From: Candidatus Obscuribacterales bacterium
GTDB lineage: Bacteria; Cyanobacteriota; Vampirovibrionia; Obscuribacterales; Obscuribacteraceae
Length of the DNA: 64,000 nucleotides
Assembly: GCA_019752635.1 (NCBI GenBank)
Contig: JAIELX010000081.1
Coordinates: 35,507-99,506 of the forward strand
Direction of reading: 5' to 3'
In this document: piece after piece, positions 52,678 to 61,340 of the stretch
How the letters are laid out: the number at the start of each line of letters is the position of its first letter
Position numbering within the stretch: position 1 is the stretch's first letter
The notes under the pieces: model-generated
Databases searched by the model: none
Told to the model about the DNA's origin: nothing
The model's input: only the letters and a program-made list of their open reading frames with translations
Program-made: the position numbers and the translations under genes

Positions 52678-55269
52678 GTGGAAGCCAAAGAAGCCAATCT
52701 TACAGTTGTCCGCGATGGACTAGTGAACTCCCCGCAAGATTCAGCGCTGCAGGATTTCGCACGTGCTGCGGCATACTCACTTTTGCAGTCACCAATCAAA
52801 GCCTTGAGCCAGCCGATTGATGCTATCGCCGAAACGACTTTGGCAAAAAATACTGTGTTCATTTCCGCACCGGAACAAGCCGAATACAACACAAAAGCCT
52901 ACTGGGCGCAGCAAGCTGGACATGCTCTTGGTACGCTCGGCTCGTTCTACCTCGCAGGTAAGCTTGTGAAAGGCTTCACTCGCGGTGGATTGACTGAAGC
53001 CCAACTCGCCACCACGTTGAGTAACCGCGGCGTTCTCGGTTTGACACTCAAAGAAACTGCGCTAACCGGGCTCATTCATGACAGTATTCTACGCCCCACC
53101 GCTGACGAAGACAAAAACGCACTGCTGACAGCGCGAGCAACGGCAGGCATCAATGGGGCACTAACACTCTCTTCCATGACGCTTGCCGGTTTCGGTCTTA
53201 AGCGCATTGGTTCTCGCAACGAAGTGATCAATGGCGCCTTGAGCGGGGTTCCTGGCGGCCTTATAAACGCTGAATTGCACAGCATTTTTCAACAGGGCAA
53301 GCTCGCCACCGTCGAGCAACTAACGCAATCGGTTGTCACAATGTCAGTGATCGGGGCGGGCTTCGGTGGCTGGCACCAATACAAAGGCAAGTATGAAAGC
53401 GGTCGGCAAAATTTCAATTGGATAGACGGAATCGCAAGCGACGGATCGCAGAAGGCGTACAAAATTTCCGGTGGCGAACGCGCAGTAACCGAAATGCTTA
53501 CTTCTGTGTTCAAGGGCGATGCCGCTGTTGTTAGCGTCCGCCAGCACCATGCTGCAGCCCCAGGATGGAGAGGCATGCTTGGCCTCCAGCATTATGGTCC
53601 GGAGCAATCGATGCTCATTCAACATGGTCCGCGAATTGATGCGTCCCTGGCAGCAACGGTAGACCTGGTTGCAAGCTGCAACTTCGCGGCAACCAGATCA
53701 TTGCAATCCGTCCTGCCGAGCGACACCGTTTACATGCGTGCGGGCAAAGATCGAATATCGATTTCCGCCGCTCCGCCTGCTATCCAAGTAGGGGAAGCCA
53801 CACCACTGAAGTTAGGTCTACAAGGCAGCGACGCGCTACCAGTTGCTGAACCTGCAGTTGCAACCAAGCAGGTTCGCTCTGCAGCCGATATCGTAATGCC
53901 TCACGAAAAAGCAAAGATTGACGGCACATACAATAGCGGCCGACTCTCCTATCGATTCTCATACGCTGATCCCACTGTCGAAGCGCTGAATGTGGCTGCC
54001 GCCCAAGGCAAGCTTATTGAAATTGGAGCAGGAAATGGCTATTGGGCACACTTGCTGCGAGACTTGATGGGGGTGGACGTCATTGCATTTGACGATGCAC
54101 CTGTCAAACAAGGCAAAAACAGCTACTTTCCCGTGCACCACGAGAACTGGACGGAAGTGCGTGAAGGCGGGGCAGAAGCGATAACGCAGCATCCGGACAG
54201 GACCCTCCTTCTGTGTTTTCCTCCACCGCGTGACTCGATGGCAAGAAACGCACTCAGCTATTACCGAGGGAACAGGCTCATTTACGTGGGCATCGACAGT
54301 TCAAGGGAACTCACAGGGTGCCAAACATTCAATCGCGAACTATGCAACGCGTGGATCGAAGTGGAAAGATGCGAAATTCCAACGGGCCGAAGAGACAGCG
54401 TTTCCCTGCGGGTCTTCGAGCGAAGTCCGGTCCCAACGCCACGTTCATCACTCCTATGGGGCTATGCGCAACGCCGACTGTCCAATGACAGCATTGCCCG
54501 GCTTACGCTCTCCAGCGAAACCGAAGCGGCAGAGCACGTTTTAGGACAACTCTCCAAAAATGCTTCCAATATCTCCGCAGTAGAGCGGAAAGCGGATTTC
54601 TCGATCCGAAGTATGGTGGACAATGCGGATGTGGGAGCCCTACCGGCGGCCGAGCTGGCGCTCAGATATGGCAAGCGATTGCATGAAGCCGGGCAGCCAC
54701 AACTTTCCGCAAAGTACTTTACAAAGGCTGGTGAACTTGCCGGCACGAACGCACCACTAGCAATATCAGCGAAACTGGGTATTGCGCTTACGTCGGGAGC
54801 TGCAGGAAGAGAAGCACGTGTTCTGGGAGCTCTAGCAGAAGGTGAGAAAGCTACGGAAGTCTCAAGAGATCAATACAGAAGTATGCTGGCACAATCCGGC
54901 AACGACGGTAATCTTGCGCATCCGATCAGGGCGGAAATTTATGAAAGGTTGCTCGCATCTCATGCGGAATCAGAATTGAAGAACGTAGAGCAACATCTGG
55001 AGTACAGAACAGCCATGACAAACTACGCAAAGGTATTGTTCGAACTTGGACAGCCTCTGCAAGCAAGAGAATTACTTCAGAAAATTCACGCGGTGGACGT
55101 CAAAAATCTCCAAGCAGCCGAAGCCGCAATCACTCAATACAATGCCGTGGTTCCCGGGATATGGAGTGCCTGGACAGACAGCACGCCGCTGGATATAGTG
55201 CGAGAAACAAGGCTATTAAGAGAGCGCGCTCTAGAGAGCGAGGCTCTGAAAGCGCGCCTTGGTCGATGA
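52678..55269 (+). CDS. large modular protein: hydrophobic N-terminus, SAM methyltransferase, TPR
   Basis: An 863-residue protein. The first 240 residues are Ala/Gly-rich with hydrophobic helices (QAGHALGTLGSFYLAGKLV, NGALTLSSMTLAGFGL), similar in plan to 29994-32099. From residue 446 there is a class I methyltransferase fold with SAM motif I IEIGAGNGYWAHLLRDLMGV. Acidic strand VIAFDDAP and the signature DRTLLLCFPPPRD follow. The C-terminal 200 residues carry TPR-like helices (YGKRLHEAGQPQLSAKYFTK). It starts at GTG 52678 with a weak ribosome site but has the 34-bp element upstream. The methyl acceptor is unknown. Confidence 0.78.
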   Translation: MEAKEANLTVVRDGLVNSPQDSALQDFARAAAYSLLQSPIKALSQPIDAIAETTLAKNTVFISAPEQAEYNTKAYWAQQAGHALGTLGSFYLAGKLVKGFTRGGLTEAQLATTLSNRGVLGLTLKETALTGLIHDSILRPTADEDKNALLTARATAGINGALTLSSMTLAGFGLKRIGSRNEVINGALSGVPGGLINAELHSIFQQGKLATVEQLTQSVVTMSVIGAGFGGWHQYKGKYESGRQNFNWIDGIASDGSQKAYKISGGERAVTEMLTSVFKGDAAVVSVRQHHAAAPGWRGMLGLQHYGPEQSMLIQHGPRIDASLAATVDLVASCNFAATRSLQSVLPSDTVYMRAGKDRISISAAPPAIQVGEATPLKLGLQGSDALPVAEPAVATKQVRSAADIVMPHEKAKIDGTYNSGRLSYRFSYADPTVEALNVAAAQGKLIEIGAGNGYWAHLLRDLMGVDVIAFDDAPVKQGKNSYFPVHHENWTEVREGGAEAITQHPDRTLLLCFPPPRDSMARNALSYYRGNRLIYVGIDSSRELTGCQTFNRELCNAWIEVERCEIPTGRRDSVSLRVFERSPVPTPRSSLLWGYAQRRLSNDSIARLTLSSETEAAEHVLGQLSKNASNISAVERKADFSIRSMVDNADVGALPAAELALRYGKRLHEAGQPQLSAKYFTKAGELAGTNAPLAISAKLGIALTSGAAGREARVLGALAEGEKATEVSRDQYRSMLAQSGNDGNLAHPIRAEIYERLLASHAESELKNVEQHLEYRTAMTNYAKVLFELGQPLQARELLQKIHAVDVKNLQAAEAAITQYNAVVPGIWSAWTDSTPLDIVRETRLLRERALESEALKARLGR

Positions 55270-55549
55270 ACAATTTGATAGATTGAGTCACAATATGAGC
55301 CAGCCTATCCACTCAAACTGGCAGGCATGACTGCCAACAATCAGGTTGCATGCGCATCCACTGAACCCGGGATTCGCTCCAATGCAAATATACCAACAGT
55401 AGAACAGTGCTCGACTCCACAGTCGGAGCGGATAGAGTGCACTCGTTACAAACTAACAGGCAGTCATTGCACATACATAACACGAAACCAGAGAAGCCTT
55501 CCGCTGCAAACCTCTTCACAATGCCTCAGTTATTGGAGAGATTGAACTG

Positions 55550-55996
55550 GTGACGGGGCACAATAAATACATGCTACATCAGCGCAAATCGACAAACGAG
55601 TGCTCTATTTTGAATGACAAAGTCATTAGTTCGTATTTGATTCTGCAGGCACTGGGAACAGCTTGTTGGTGGTGGTGCATAAATACGTTTCCCTCCTGGA
55701 GAGCTTTATATTTCGCCAGCGGAACCTCTACCGAAATCCTTGAGTCGTTCTTTATTGCTGACCTCTGTTTCTATGTTACAGGCAGCCTCATTTGTGCCTT
55801 TGCCTTTGTACGAGAAACAAGATGGCGCTTGTACGGGCTCAGCCTTCTGACCGGAGCCGCGGCCTATGCCACCATATTTACCACCACTCAAAGCTGCTTG
55901 ACTAACAGCGGTTACGCGGGCGCGGCGTGCATGCTGGGTTCGCTGCTTATACTATGCGGATTTGTCATTTGCACCGGCGGGGAAGCCGCGAAATGA
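55550..55996 (+). CDS. four-TM membrane protein paired with the methyltransferase
   Basis: A 148-residue membrane protein with about four helices: LILQALGTACWWWCI, FIADLCFYVTGSLICAFAFV, YGLSLLTGAAAYATIF and AACMLGSLLILCGFVI. No known family. Its GTG start at 55550 has GGAGA nine bases upstream; ATG 55571 is an alternative. It overlaps the next gene by four bases, so the two should be made together and may form a complex. Function unknown. Confidence 0.65.
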   Translation: MTGHNKYMLHQRKSTNECSILNDKVISSYLILQALGTACWWWCINTFPSWRALYFASGTSTEILESFFIADLCFYVTGSLICAFAFVRETRWRLYGLSLLTGAAAYATIFTTTQSCLTNSGYAGAACMLGSLLILCGFVICTGGEAAK

Positions 55997-56562
55997 AAGT
56001 CTTCTGCCTTTGCAAACACATATACTCTCGACAAGCGAAGCAAGCTCCTCGCATGTGGAACATCGCAAAAACCATTACCCAGGCACTAAGCTTGTGGACA
56101 GTCTTTCTTCTAGTCGTCCCTCTCATTTTGGTACAGGTGGAATTGGCATCGCCCCTTGCAAGATTGCACTTCAGCGGCATTGCCTACCAATTCGCAGGGA
56201 TGACCATTTTCGGATTATGTGGCGCTATCGGGCTCTGGTGCGGAGTTCTTCTTGCATCCTTTGGCAATGGCACTCCGCTGCCTTTCGATTCGACAACCAG
56301 ACTGGTCATAAAAGGGCCTTATCGCTATGTCCGAAATCCAATGGCTCTAGTCAGCTTTGCGCAGGGCGCAGGTGTAGGGCTCGCGCTGGGCTCGCCGCTG
56401 GTTATACTTTATGCCCTTGCCGGTTGCATTTATTGGAATTACATGCTCCGCCCCTGGGAAGAGCTTGACCTGGAGCAACGATTCGGCAACGACTTCATTC
56501 ACTATCGCAATTCCGTACGCTGCTGGTTACCGGCGCTAAAACCCTACCAGGCTCAGCACTGA
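55993..56562 (+). CDS. isoprenylcysteine/phospholipid methyltransferase-like membrane protein
   Basis: A 189-residue membrane protein with about four helices. The signature GPYRYVRNPMAL followed by a helix and the E-E-x2-L-x2-RFG (WEELDLEQRFGNDFIHYRN) motif mark the ICMT/PEMT methyltransferase family. These proteins methylate lipids or small thiols with SAM. The start is ATG 55993, with GGGGAAG seven bases upstream; it overlaps the stop of the preceding membrane-protein gene. The acceptor cannot be told. Conservative name: isoprenylcysteine methyltransferase family. Confidence 0.8.
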   Translation: MKVFCLCKHIYSRQAKQAPRMWNIAKTITQALSLWTVFLLVVPLILVQVELASPLARLHFSGIAYQFAGMTIFGLCGAIGLWCGVLLASFGNGTPLPFDSTTRLVIKGPYRYVRNPMALVSFAQGAGVGLALGSPLVILYALAGCIYWNYMLRPWEELDLEQRFGNDFIHYRNSVRCWLPALKPYQAQH

Positions 56563-56912
56563 GTTCCAACGGGCTATAGCGTCATGCTACCGCTATGATT
56601 CATCTTCGATAAGCTTTTCGGAGTAGCAATAGTGCAGCGGCAGCCGGTTGGTAGCACGACCGCTCGGCAAAAGAGCGGACAACGAAGTCGAAAGACACAG
56701 AGGAATATTCGCTAGTAAACTTTCCAGTGTTTTATGGAATCCGCAAGCGGATCCGGTGGATTGTCCACCACGGATACATCAGCGGCACCGAACGAAGAGA
56801 CCGCGTCACAAGATTTGGACATTTGCTGTAATAAGATTTCCACAGCAAGGCGAAAACGAAAGCCTGATCTGCACTGTGCGTGGTGCGACATTTTTACCCG
56901 GGAGAGAATTAT
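56563..56912. other. 350-bp intergenic region with element copy 2
   Basis: Holds the 34-bp element at 56806-56839 and little else. Small ORFs overlap here (56648-56956, 56734-56922) but have no ribosome site or protein-like pattern. Confidence 0.5.
56806..56839 (+). promoter_or_regulatory. copy 2 of the 34-bp upstream element
   Basis: Begins TCACAAGATTTGGACATT and ends AATAAGATTT. It contains TAAGAT at 56832, and lies 73 bases before ATG 56913. Confidence 0.5.
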
Positions 56913-58007
56913 ATGCAACTAGACAACTACGCTCAAGACTACGCAAACGACGTTGAATTCGCCGGGCTTCAAGAAAGCTCGGAGCAAAATGAGGAAACAC
57001 TCAGTGAATTGTTGATGAAAGATATGCGTTTACCGGAAAATTGTCCCGAACCCGTGCCGCCACACAATCGAGTGGAGCAAGTAGCCGAAAACAACGAAAA
57101 ACCCGTCTCTACGCCCGAACAGTCTAAGCAAAGATTGGATGAAGTTGAGCAAGCCGTGATCCGAGCACTCTTTGGTCCGATCGCCGATGCTCCTAAAACT
57201 GGAAAAGTTCTAGCCAATGAGTTGAACAAAGAGGTAATGCAGAAACTGGCATCAGGATCTCTACAAGTTCACGATCTGACCAAGGAAGCAATTCTAAAGC
57301 TGGCGCTACCTGTTGGCGGAGCCGAATTAAATCGCGCCAACAACGTGGCCACGCGCGAGGCTCTAGAACTAATTCAAAAGATGCAAGACACGGGCTGGAA
57401 ACTAACGCTCAAAGTCGCAGAAGAAGGTGTGCGCATTGGCATGGTGGCAGCGAAATCGGAAAGGGCAATTTCCCTGAGCGCTGTAATGGGCATGGTCGAA
57501 GCCGAATGCCACGCAGAGTTCGGAACGAAGAAGGCAGAAATGGCATTGGCGAAGGGAATCGCCTCCGGTCTGAAGGAAGGGGGGCTAAACGGCGCAGGAA
57601 AGGCTTGGAATAACCCCGGCGACATCTTCGATATTGCCCGGAAAACGCAACGAGAAATAATTCTCGACTTCAGCAAAGAAGCGACAAAAGGCGCGGTCCA
57701 AGCACTAAATGACTTAGGAAAAGCAGCCAAAGGCACCACGGAAAAGCTGGCAGAGACGGCAGACAAGATCGGCAAGGAAGGAAATGGTGCTTTGAAGAAA
57801 GGGCAACAGAGCCTTGAACGACTGGAGAAAAGCGCAGAGCGCACGGCCGAAGATTTAGCAAAATTGGCAGCTGAGAAAGAAGCGCTCGCGCAAAAAGAAC
57901 TTGCAGACCTTCAAAAGCGACTGGCTGACGAATTGGCCAGCAAGAGAGAACAGGCGAAAAGCACTTTCCGCAATGGACTAAACTGGGCCCGTAAGCAAGC
58001 CAACTAA
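56913..58007 (+). CDS. amphipathic coiled-coil protein
   Basis: A 364-residue soluble protein with an acidic N-terminus (ESSEQNEETLSELLMKD) and two helical blocks. The last third is amphipathic coiled coil rich in Lys, Glu and Ala (KLAETADKIGKEGNGALK, SLERLEKSAERTAEDLAKLA), reminiscent of apolipoprotein-like or phage/pore helices. The middle (GMVAAKSERAISLSAVMG) is more hydrophobic. ATG 56913 is chosen with GGGAGAG seven bases upstream. It has the 34-bp element 73 bases upstream, shared with the modular methyltransferase and with 59481-60107. Function unknown. Confidence 0.72.
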   Translation: MQLDNYAQDYANDVEFAGLQESSEQNEETLSELLMKDMRLPENCPEPVPPHNRVEQVAENNEKPVSTPEQSKQRLDEVEQAVIRALFGPIADAPKTGKVLANELNKEVMQKLASGSLQVHDLTKEAILKLALPVGGAELNRANNVATREALELIQKMQDTGWKLTLKVAEEGVRIGMVAAKSERAISLSAVMGMVEAECHAEFGTKKAEMALAKGIASGLKEGGLNGAGKAWNNPGDIFDIARKTQREIILDFSKEATKGAVQALNDLGKAAKGTTEKLAETADKIGKEGNGALKKGQQSLERLEKSAERTAEDLAKLAAEKEALAQKELADLQKRLADELASKREQAKSTFRNGLNWARKQAN

Positions 58008-58147
58008 CAATCCAAACAAAACACCTTGGCAGATGCCCCCAATCTACCTTGTTGCCTAAGGACAGCCGCCAGATACACAAGACTTGATGGACCGTGTCAT
58101 CAGCACCGCCCCCCGAACCGTTGTGCGGCGATTTTCGAAAGCAGCCC

Positions 58148-59077
58148 CTATCGCTCTTCAACATGCTGCGCCACTGGACGACGACGCTCATTCCAGATAA
58201 CGCCAAGCAGGCTTCCTATGAGCGAATACATTATGTAGATTGCCAACACACCGACACTTTCCCTGAACTGACAATGAACGGCTGGTTCTGTAAGGTCAAA
58301 GCTAATGCTCCCGGGACGCAGACCGCAACGGCACGGTCTCGGTCCGCAACTAACGTATTGATGTCCAGCAGAGTCCCGATAAACATCACTATCAAACTGG
58401 GTACTACGGATAACATCTAGACCGAGTCGATCCATACCACATATGAACTCGTGTCCACACCACACATTTAAAACTAGCGCGATGATTAATGGAAACTGGA
58501 CAAGGAGTGATAGTAAAGAAGTGGACAAGAGGCTGCGCCGCTTGTTGGCTAACGCGAGCAACAAGGAAAACGATATAACCAGTATCGCCAGTGATACTGA
58601 ATCATAAAGACCAATGATGCTCGCCGCAATTGCCCCCAGAGACCATACAAACAGATGCATCCGAGGAGGCACTTCGATTAGAATGTTGGCATTGGAAATT
58701 CGCCGATGTGAGCGCGCACAGCAGATGACGTAACCCATCCAGAATAGAAGCCCAAAAAGGATGCCCGAGAGAAACATATCAAAGGGTGAAACCCCGGAAT
58801 GCACTGCAACGATGTGCGAATCCAGTCCAGAGCACATGTGCGTTCGCCGTATAAGTTCCGATACGCACAGTTTCAATTCGCAGCATTGAACAAAAGTGAA
58901 AGCCGACGCGCAAACCAATCCACGCACAATCACCGCCAGCCACTTCAATGTGACGGCAGCGGCCGAACGGGTTAGTGGTGCCGGTTCGACAGAGAGCAGA
59001 CAATCACGGGGCGAAACAGGTCCCCCGGTGGACCGTAAGTTTTCAAAAGGGACACAGAATTCGGTCCAGTCATCCAT
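58148..59077 (-). CDS. multi-TM membrane protein
   Basis: A 309-residue protein with about six TM helices: LKWLAVIVRGLVCASAFTFV, MFLSGILFGLLFWMGYVICC, FVWSLGAIAASIIGLY, SVSLAILVISFSLLLALA, LLVQFPLIIALVLNVW and VGVLAIYIMYSLIGSLLGVI. The loop before the last helix is rich in Cys (SCGPRPCRCGLRPGS). No family recognised. ATG 59077 is preferred (GGAG ten bases upstream); frame open to 59125. It lies between the coiled-coil gene, convergent, and the two-TM gene, divergent. Confidence 0.65.
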   Translation of the reverse strand: MDDWTEFCVPFENLRSTGGPVSPRDCLLSVEPAPLTRSAAAVTLKWLAVIVRGLVCASAFTFVQCCELKLCVSELIRRTHMCSGLDSHIVAVHSGVSPFDMFLSGILFGLLFWMGYVICCARSHRRISNANILIEVPPRMHLFVWSLGAIAASIIGLYDSVSLAILVISFSLLLALANKRRSLLSTSLLSLLVQFPLIIALVLNVWCGHEFICGMDRLGLDVIRSTQFDSDVYRDSAGHQYVSCGPRPCRCGLRPGSISFDLTEPAVHCQFRESVGVLAIYIMYSLIGSLLGVIWNERRRPVAQHVEER

Positions 59078-59166
59078 ATTTGCCAAACTCCCCCCCCTAT
59101 GGCGAACGAAGGAATAAATTACCATTCCAACGTTACACTCGCGTTACCTCGTCACTGTGTCCGATT

Positions 59167-59210
59167 GATAGCCCGGTGTCATCAACGACAGTTGATGCCA
59201 CCGGGCTATC
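59167..59210. repeat. 44-bp near-perfect hairpin
   Basis: A 12-base arm, GATAGCCCGGTG, pairs with CACCGGGCTATC; inside it CATCAAC pairs with GTTGATG around a GACA loop, with one T/C mismatch between the stems. No T-run follows on either strand, so it is not a normal terminator. It may be an operator, a small repetitive element or a processed RNA hairpin. Confidence 0.7.
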
Positions 59211-59387
59211 ACGGTTAACATCGCTCGAACAGCGATCACCAAATCCGCGGACAAGGCACTCACAGCAAGCACCAGCCCTGGCGCGAATTCATAACTTCCT
59301 TCGCGCGGAGCATAGTCTCGATGAAGATTCACAGAGACAGCCGAACTTGTTGCAAGAAAACTACCGGGACGAATAGAGTCCCCGCTA

Positions 59388-59421
59388 TCACAAAATTGGG
59401 ACATTCGCCATACTAAGATTA
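59388..59421 (+). promoter_or_regulatory. copy 3 of the 34-bp upstream element
   Basis: Begins TCACAAAATTGGGACATT and ends ACTAAGATTA. It contains TAAGAT at 59414 and lies 59 bases before ATG 59481. Confidence 0.5.
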
Positions 59422-59480
59422 CTTGCCTAATATCACGCATTGACCCATTTGGCGCCTTAGGAATCTTGGAGAATGTCAAA

Positions 59481-60107
59481 ATGAAAGAGCTGAGAATTTC
59501 AGAACTAGACCTTCGACCTCACTCCTGGCATACGGATCTACAGAAATACGTTCGCTGGTATGCCGCCGTACCGGTGATTATTGTCGTATTTCTTGCGGCA
59601 AGCTTCCTTCTCTATTACTCAATTTATAGTGTCCGATTGGGAAACTCCATCACTGACGCCCTCATGCCAGGAATCATTGCCTTTGCCGTGATAACCGGAA
59701 CCGCAAGTTACCTTGTCAAAAAAATCGACGCAGGAAAGTCGAAAGCGCTAAGGGAAAACCTGGCATACGCGTCCCACTGGCAAGCCGCGGCAACCCCGGT
59801 GCAATGCGATGCGATAGTTAACTCTCACAGCAAAAAAAGTTTCGTCAAGATTACGACCCGGAATTCTAAAACCCTGTACTTCAAAATCGTCTCGATCAAC
59901 GGAAGCCTTTACTTGGGTCCAATATTCTCTTCGCCCTATGAAAAGAAATTGAACAACGTTGCCGTCCGCCTGGACCCATTCGGTATGTTCGCCTATCTCG
60001 AAATCGGCGCACAGCGATTTTGGTGCCTAAATCATTATCCAAACGCAGATCTACAACTTGCATACGAAAAGACGATGGAGAATCAGAGCTATTCAGAGAA
60101 ATACTAG
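59481..60107 (+). CDS. two-TM membrane protein with beta-rich domain
   Basis: A 208-residue protein. Two TM helices lie near residues 27-48 (AVPVIIVVFLAASFLLYYSI) and 60-75 (ALMPGIIAFAVITGTA). A cytoplasmic beta-rich domain of 120 residues contains FVKITTRNSKTLYFKIVSIN and RLDPFGMFAYLEIGAQRFW. The plan matches the 253-residue protein at 28726-29487, which lies next to the DHH-like modular protein. ATG 59481 has GGAG nine bases upstream. The 34-bp element lies 59 bases before it. Function unknown. Confidence 0.65.
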   Translation: MKELRISELDLRPHSWHTDLQKYVRWYAAVPVIIVVFLAASFLLYYSIYSVRLGNSITDALMPGIIAFAVITGTASYLVKKIDAGKSKALRENLAYASHWQAAATPVQCDAIVNSHSKKSFVKITTRNSKTLYFKIVSINGSLYLGPIFSSPYEKKLNNVAVRLDPFGMFAYLEIGAQRFWCLNHYPNADLQLAYEKTMENQSYSEKY

Positions 60108-60192
60108 ATGATGGCGCATTCTGATTAAAACTTGATTGTCCGACTATGCAAGGCTCCATCCATAAACGACGGCCAGCCCTTTTGCACTCAAA

Positions 60193-60963
60193 ATGACTAA
60201 AGAACTGCTATGCAAAACTGCGCAGCGGCAACACATCGACAACATTTCGGTCTTAGAGTTCGCAACAGGTTTAACACACGCACCGCTCAGCGTTCCTCCT
60301 GAGGAAACCGCTGCCGCCGCACTCATGAGGGACATTTTCATGGCTGATCAAAATCGAGAATTCTTGCAAGAGATGGTACAGGACACAAAAGAGAACCAGT
60401 GGACGGCAGCCGCGATGCGCTTCACCGAGGAACTAACCCTAATCGGACCGGACGATATGGCAAGATCAATCGGGTCCCTTAATAGAGAACTACGAAGCGC
60501 ATCTTTACCAACGCTGCGCATAACGTCCGATTCGGAAGGACAGCTGAGAGCAGTTAATGGTGATACAAGGGAGCATCCCAAGCCGCTATACGATAGACCT
60601 CGTCCAACGGGACAGCCACTGGCAGACGAAGAATTGGAACGACTAGCTCAACATCTTGAAGCTGTCAAGAAACTGGAGTTGTATCCACCAGAGAGTGGAT
60701 TAGACATCGGGCGCCTGGAAATCAAGCGAGCAGCGAACTTCATTTTGGAAGAGAGCCTCAAACTGGACAAGCTAGATCAAAACGCGGTGCTGCAACGAGC
60801 AAGCGATCTTAGCTATAAAGTCGGGCACAGTCTAAATGTCGTCTTTGCAGATCTAAATGGCGATGGCAAACGCGATGAACTCTCCGACGTGTCCGTTAAC
60901 TACGTTCGCAAACAGGGACAAAGTGTCGAACGCATCGACTTGTATGATCCGCCGAAAAGATAG
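60193..60963 (+). CDS. hypothetical protein with EF-hand-like calcium loop
   Basis: A 256-residue soluble protein. Near its C-terminus ADLNGDGKRDELSDVSVNY matches a D-x-N-x-D-x-x-x-x-E/D calcium loop of the EF-hand or dockerin type. The N-terminal part is helical (LMRDIFMADQNREFLQEMVQ) with no known family. No signal peptide or TM. ATG 60193 follows the two-TM gene by 85 bases, so they may share a message. The EF-hand gene at 35365-36312 has a similar loop. Function unknown. Confidence 0.65.
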   Translation: MTKELLCKTAQRQHIDNISVLEFATGLTHAPLSVPPEETAAAALMRDIFMADQNREFLQEMVQDTKENQWTAAAMRFTEELTLIGPDDMARSIGSLNRELRSASLPTLRITSDSEGQLRAVNGDTREHPKPLYDRPRPTGQPLADEELERLAQHLEAVKKLELYPPESGLDIGRLEIKRAANFILEESLKLDKLDQNAVLQRASDLSYKVGHSLNVVFADLNGDGKRDELSDVSVNYVRKQGQSVERIDLYDPPKR

Positions 60964-61340
60964 AGATATCGCCCGCAGAAGCGCTGCCGTCAACTGCACA
61001 AACCAATCAGGTGCCGGCCGAATTCGGCTTCACCGGTCTCCTTTCTGAAAAGAAGCACGCCGGCTGGACATCAGCTGATTGATGAGGCCGACCTTCAAGA
61101 CCTGCGTCACTGCAGGTCGAATACGCTGATCACGGGAAGTAAGGTTGGAATGCAAGACATCAACGGAAGAAGTACGAGTGCAATACGCCTACGACTCCTG
61201 AGGCTTCGTCTTATATGAAGCTCTCATCCTCGGCAGAAAAGGTCGACACACACGAAGGTACAAATAAATTAAATGCAGGCTCAGCTGTGCTGATATGCTC
61301 TATTCTTGCCTTCACAAGCGTGCACTTAAGGAGAGTGGCT
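60964..61340. other. 377-bp intergenic region
   Basis: Contains a small hairpin at 61099-61118 (GACCTGC paired with GCAGGTC) and nothing else recognised. A frame open from 61215 runs into the SDR gene but has no ribosome site. Confidence 0.4.

Larger units (their letters stand above)
59126..59480. other. 355-bp intergenic region with hairpin and element copy 3
   Basis: Between two divergent membrane-protein genes. Contains the 44-bp hairpin at 59167-59210 and the 34-bp element at 59388. No small gene is convincing. Confidence 0.5.

Noticed and set aside
55327..55545. 72-residue plus-strand ORF
   Set aside because: No ribosome site, odd composition and no protein-like pattern.
56806..56839. 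Sigma-54 promoter inside the 34-bp element
   Set aside because: The GG and GC dinucleotides are only 6 bases apart instead of 10, and the pattern fails in the other copies.
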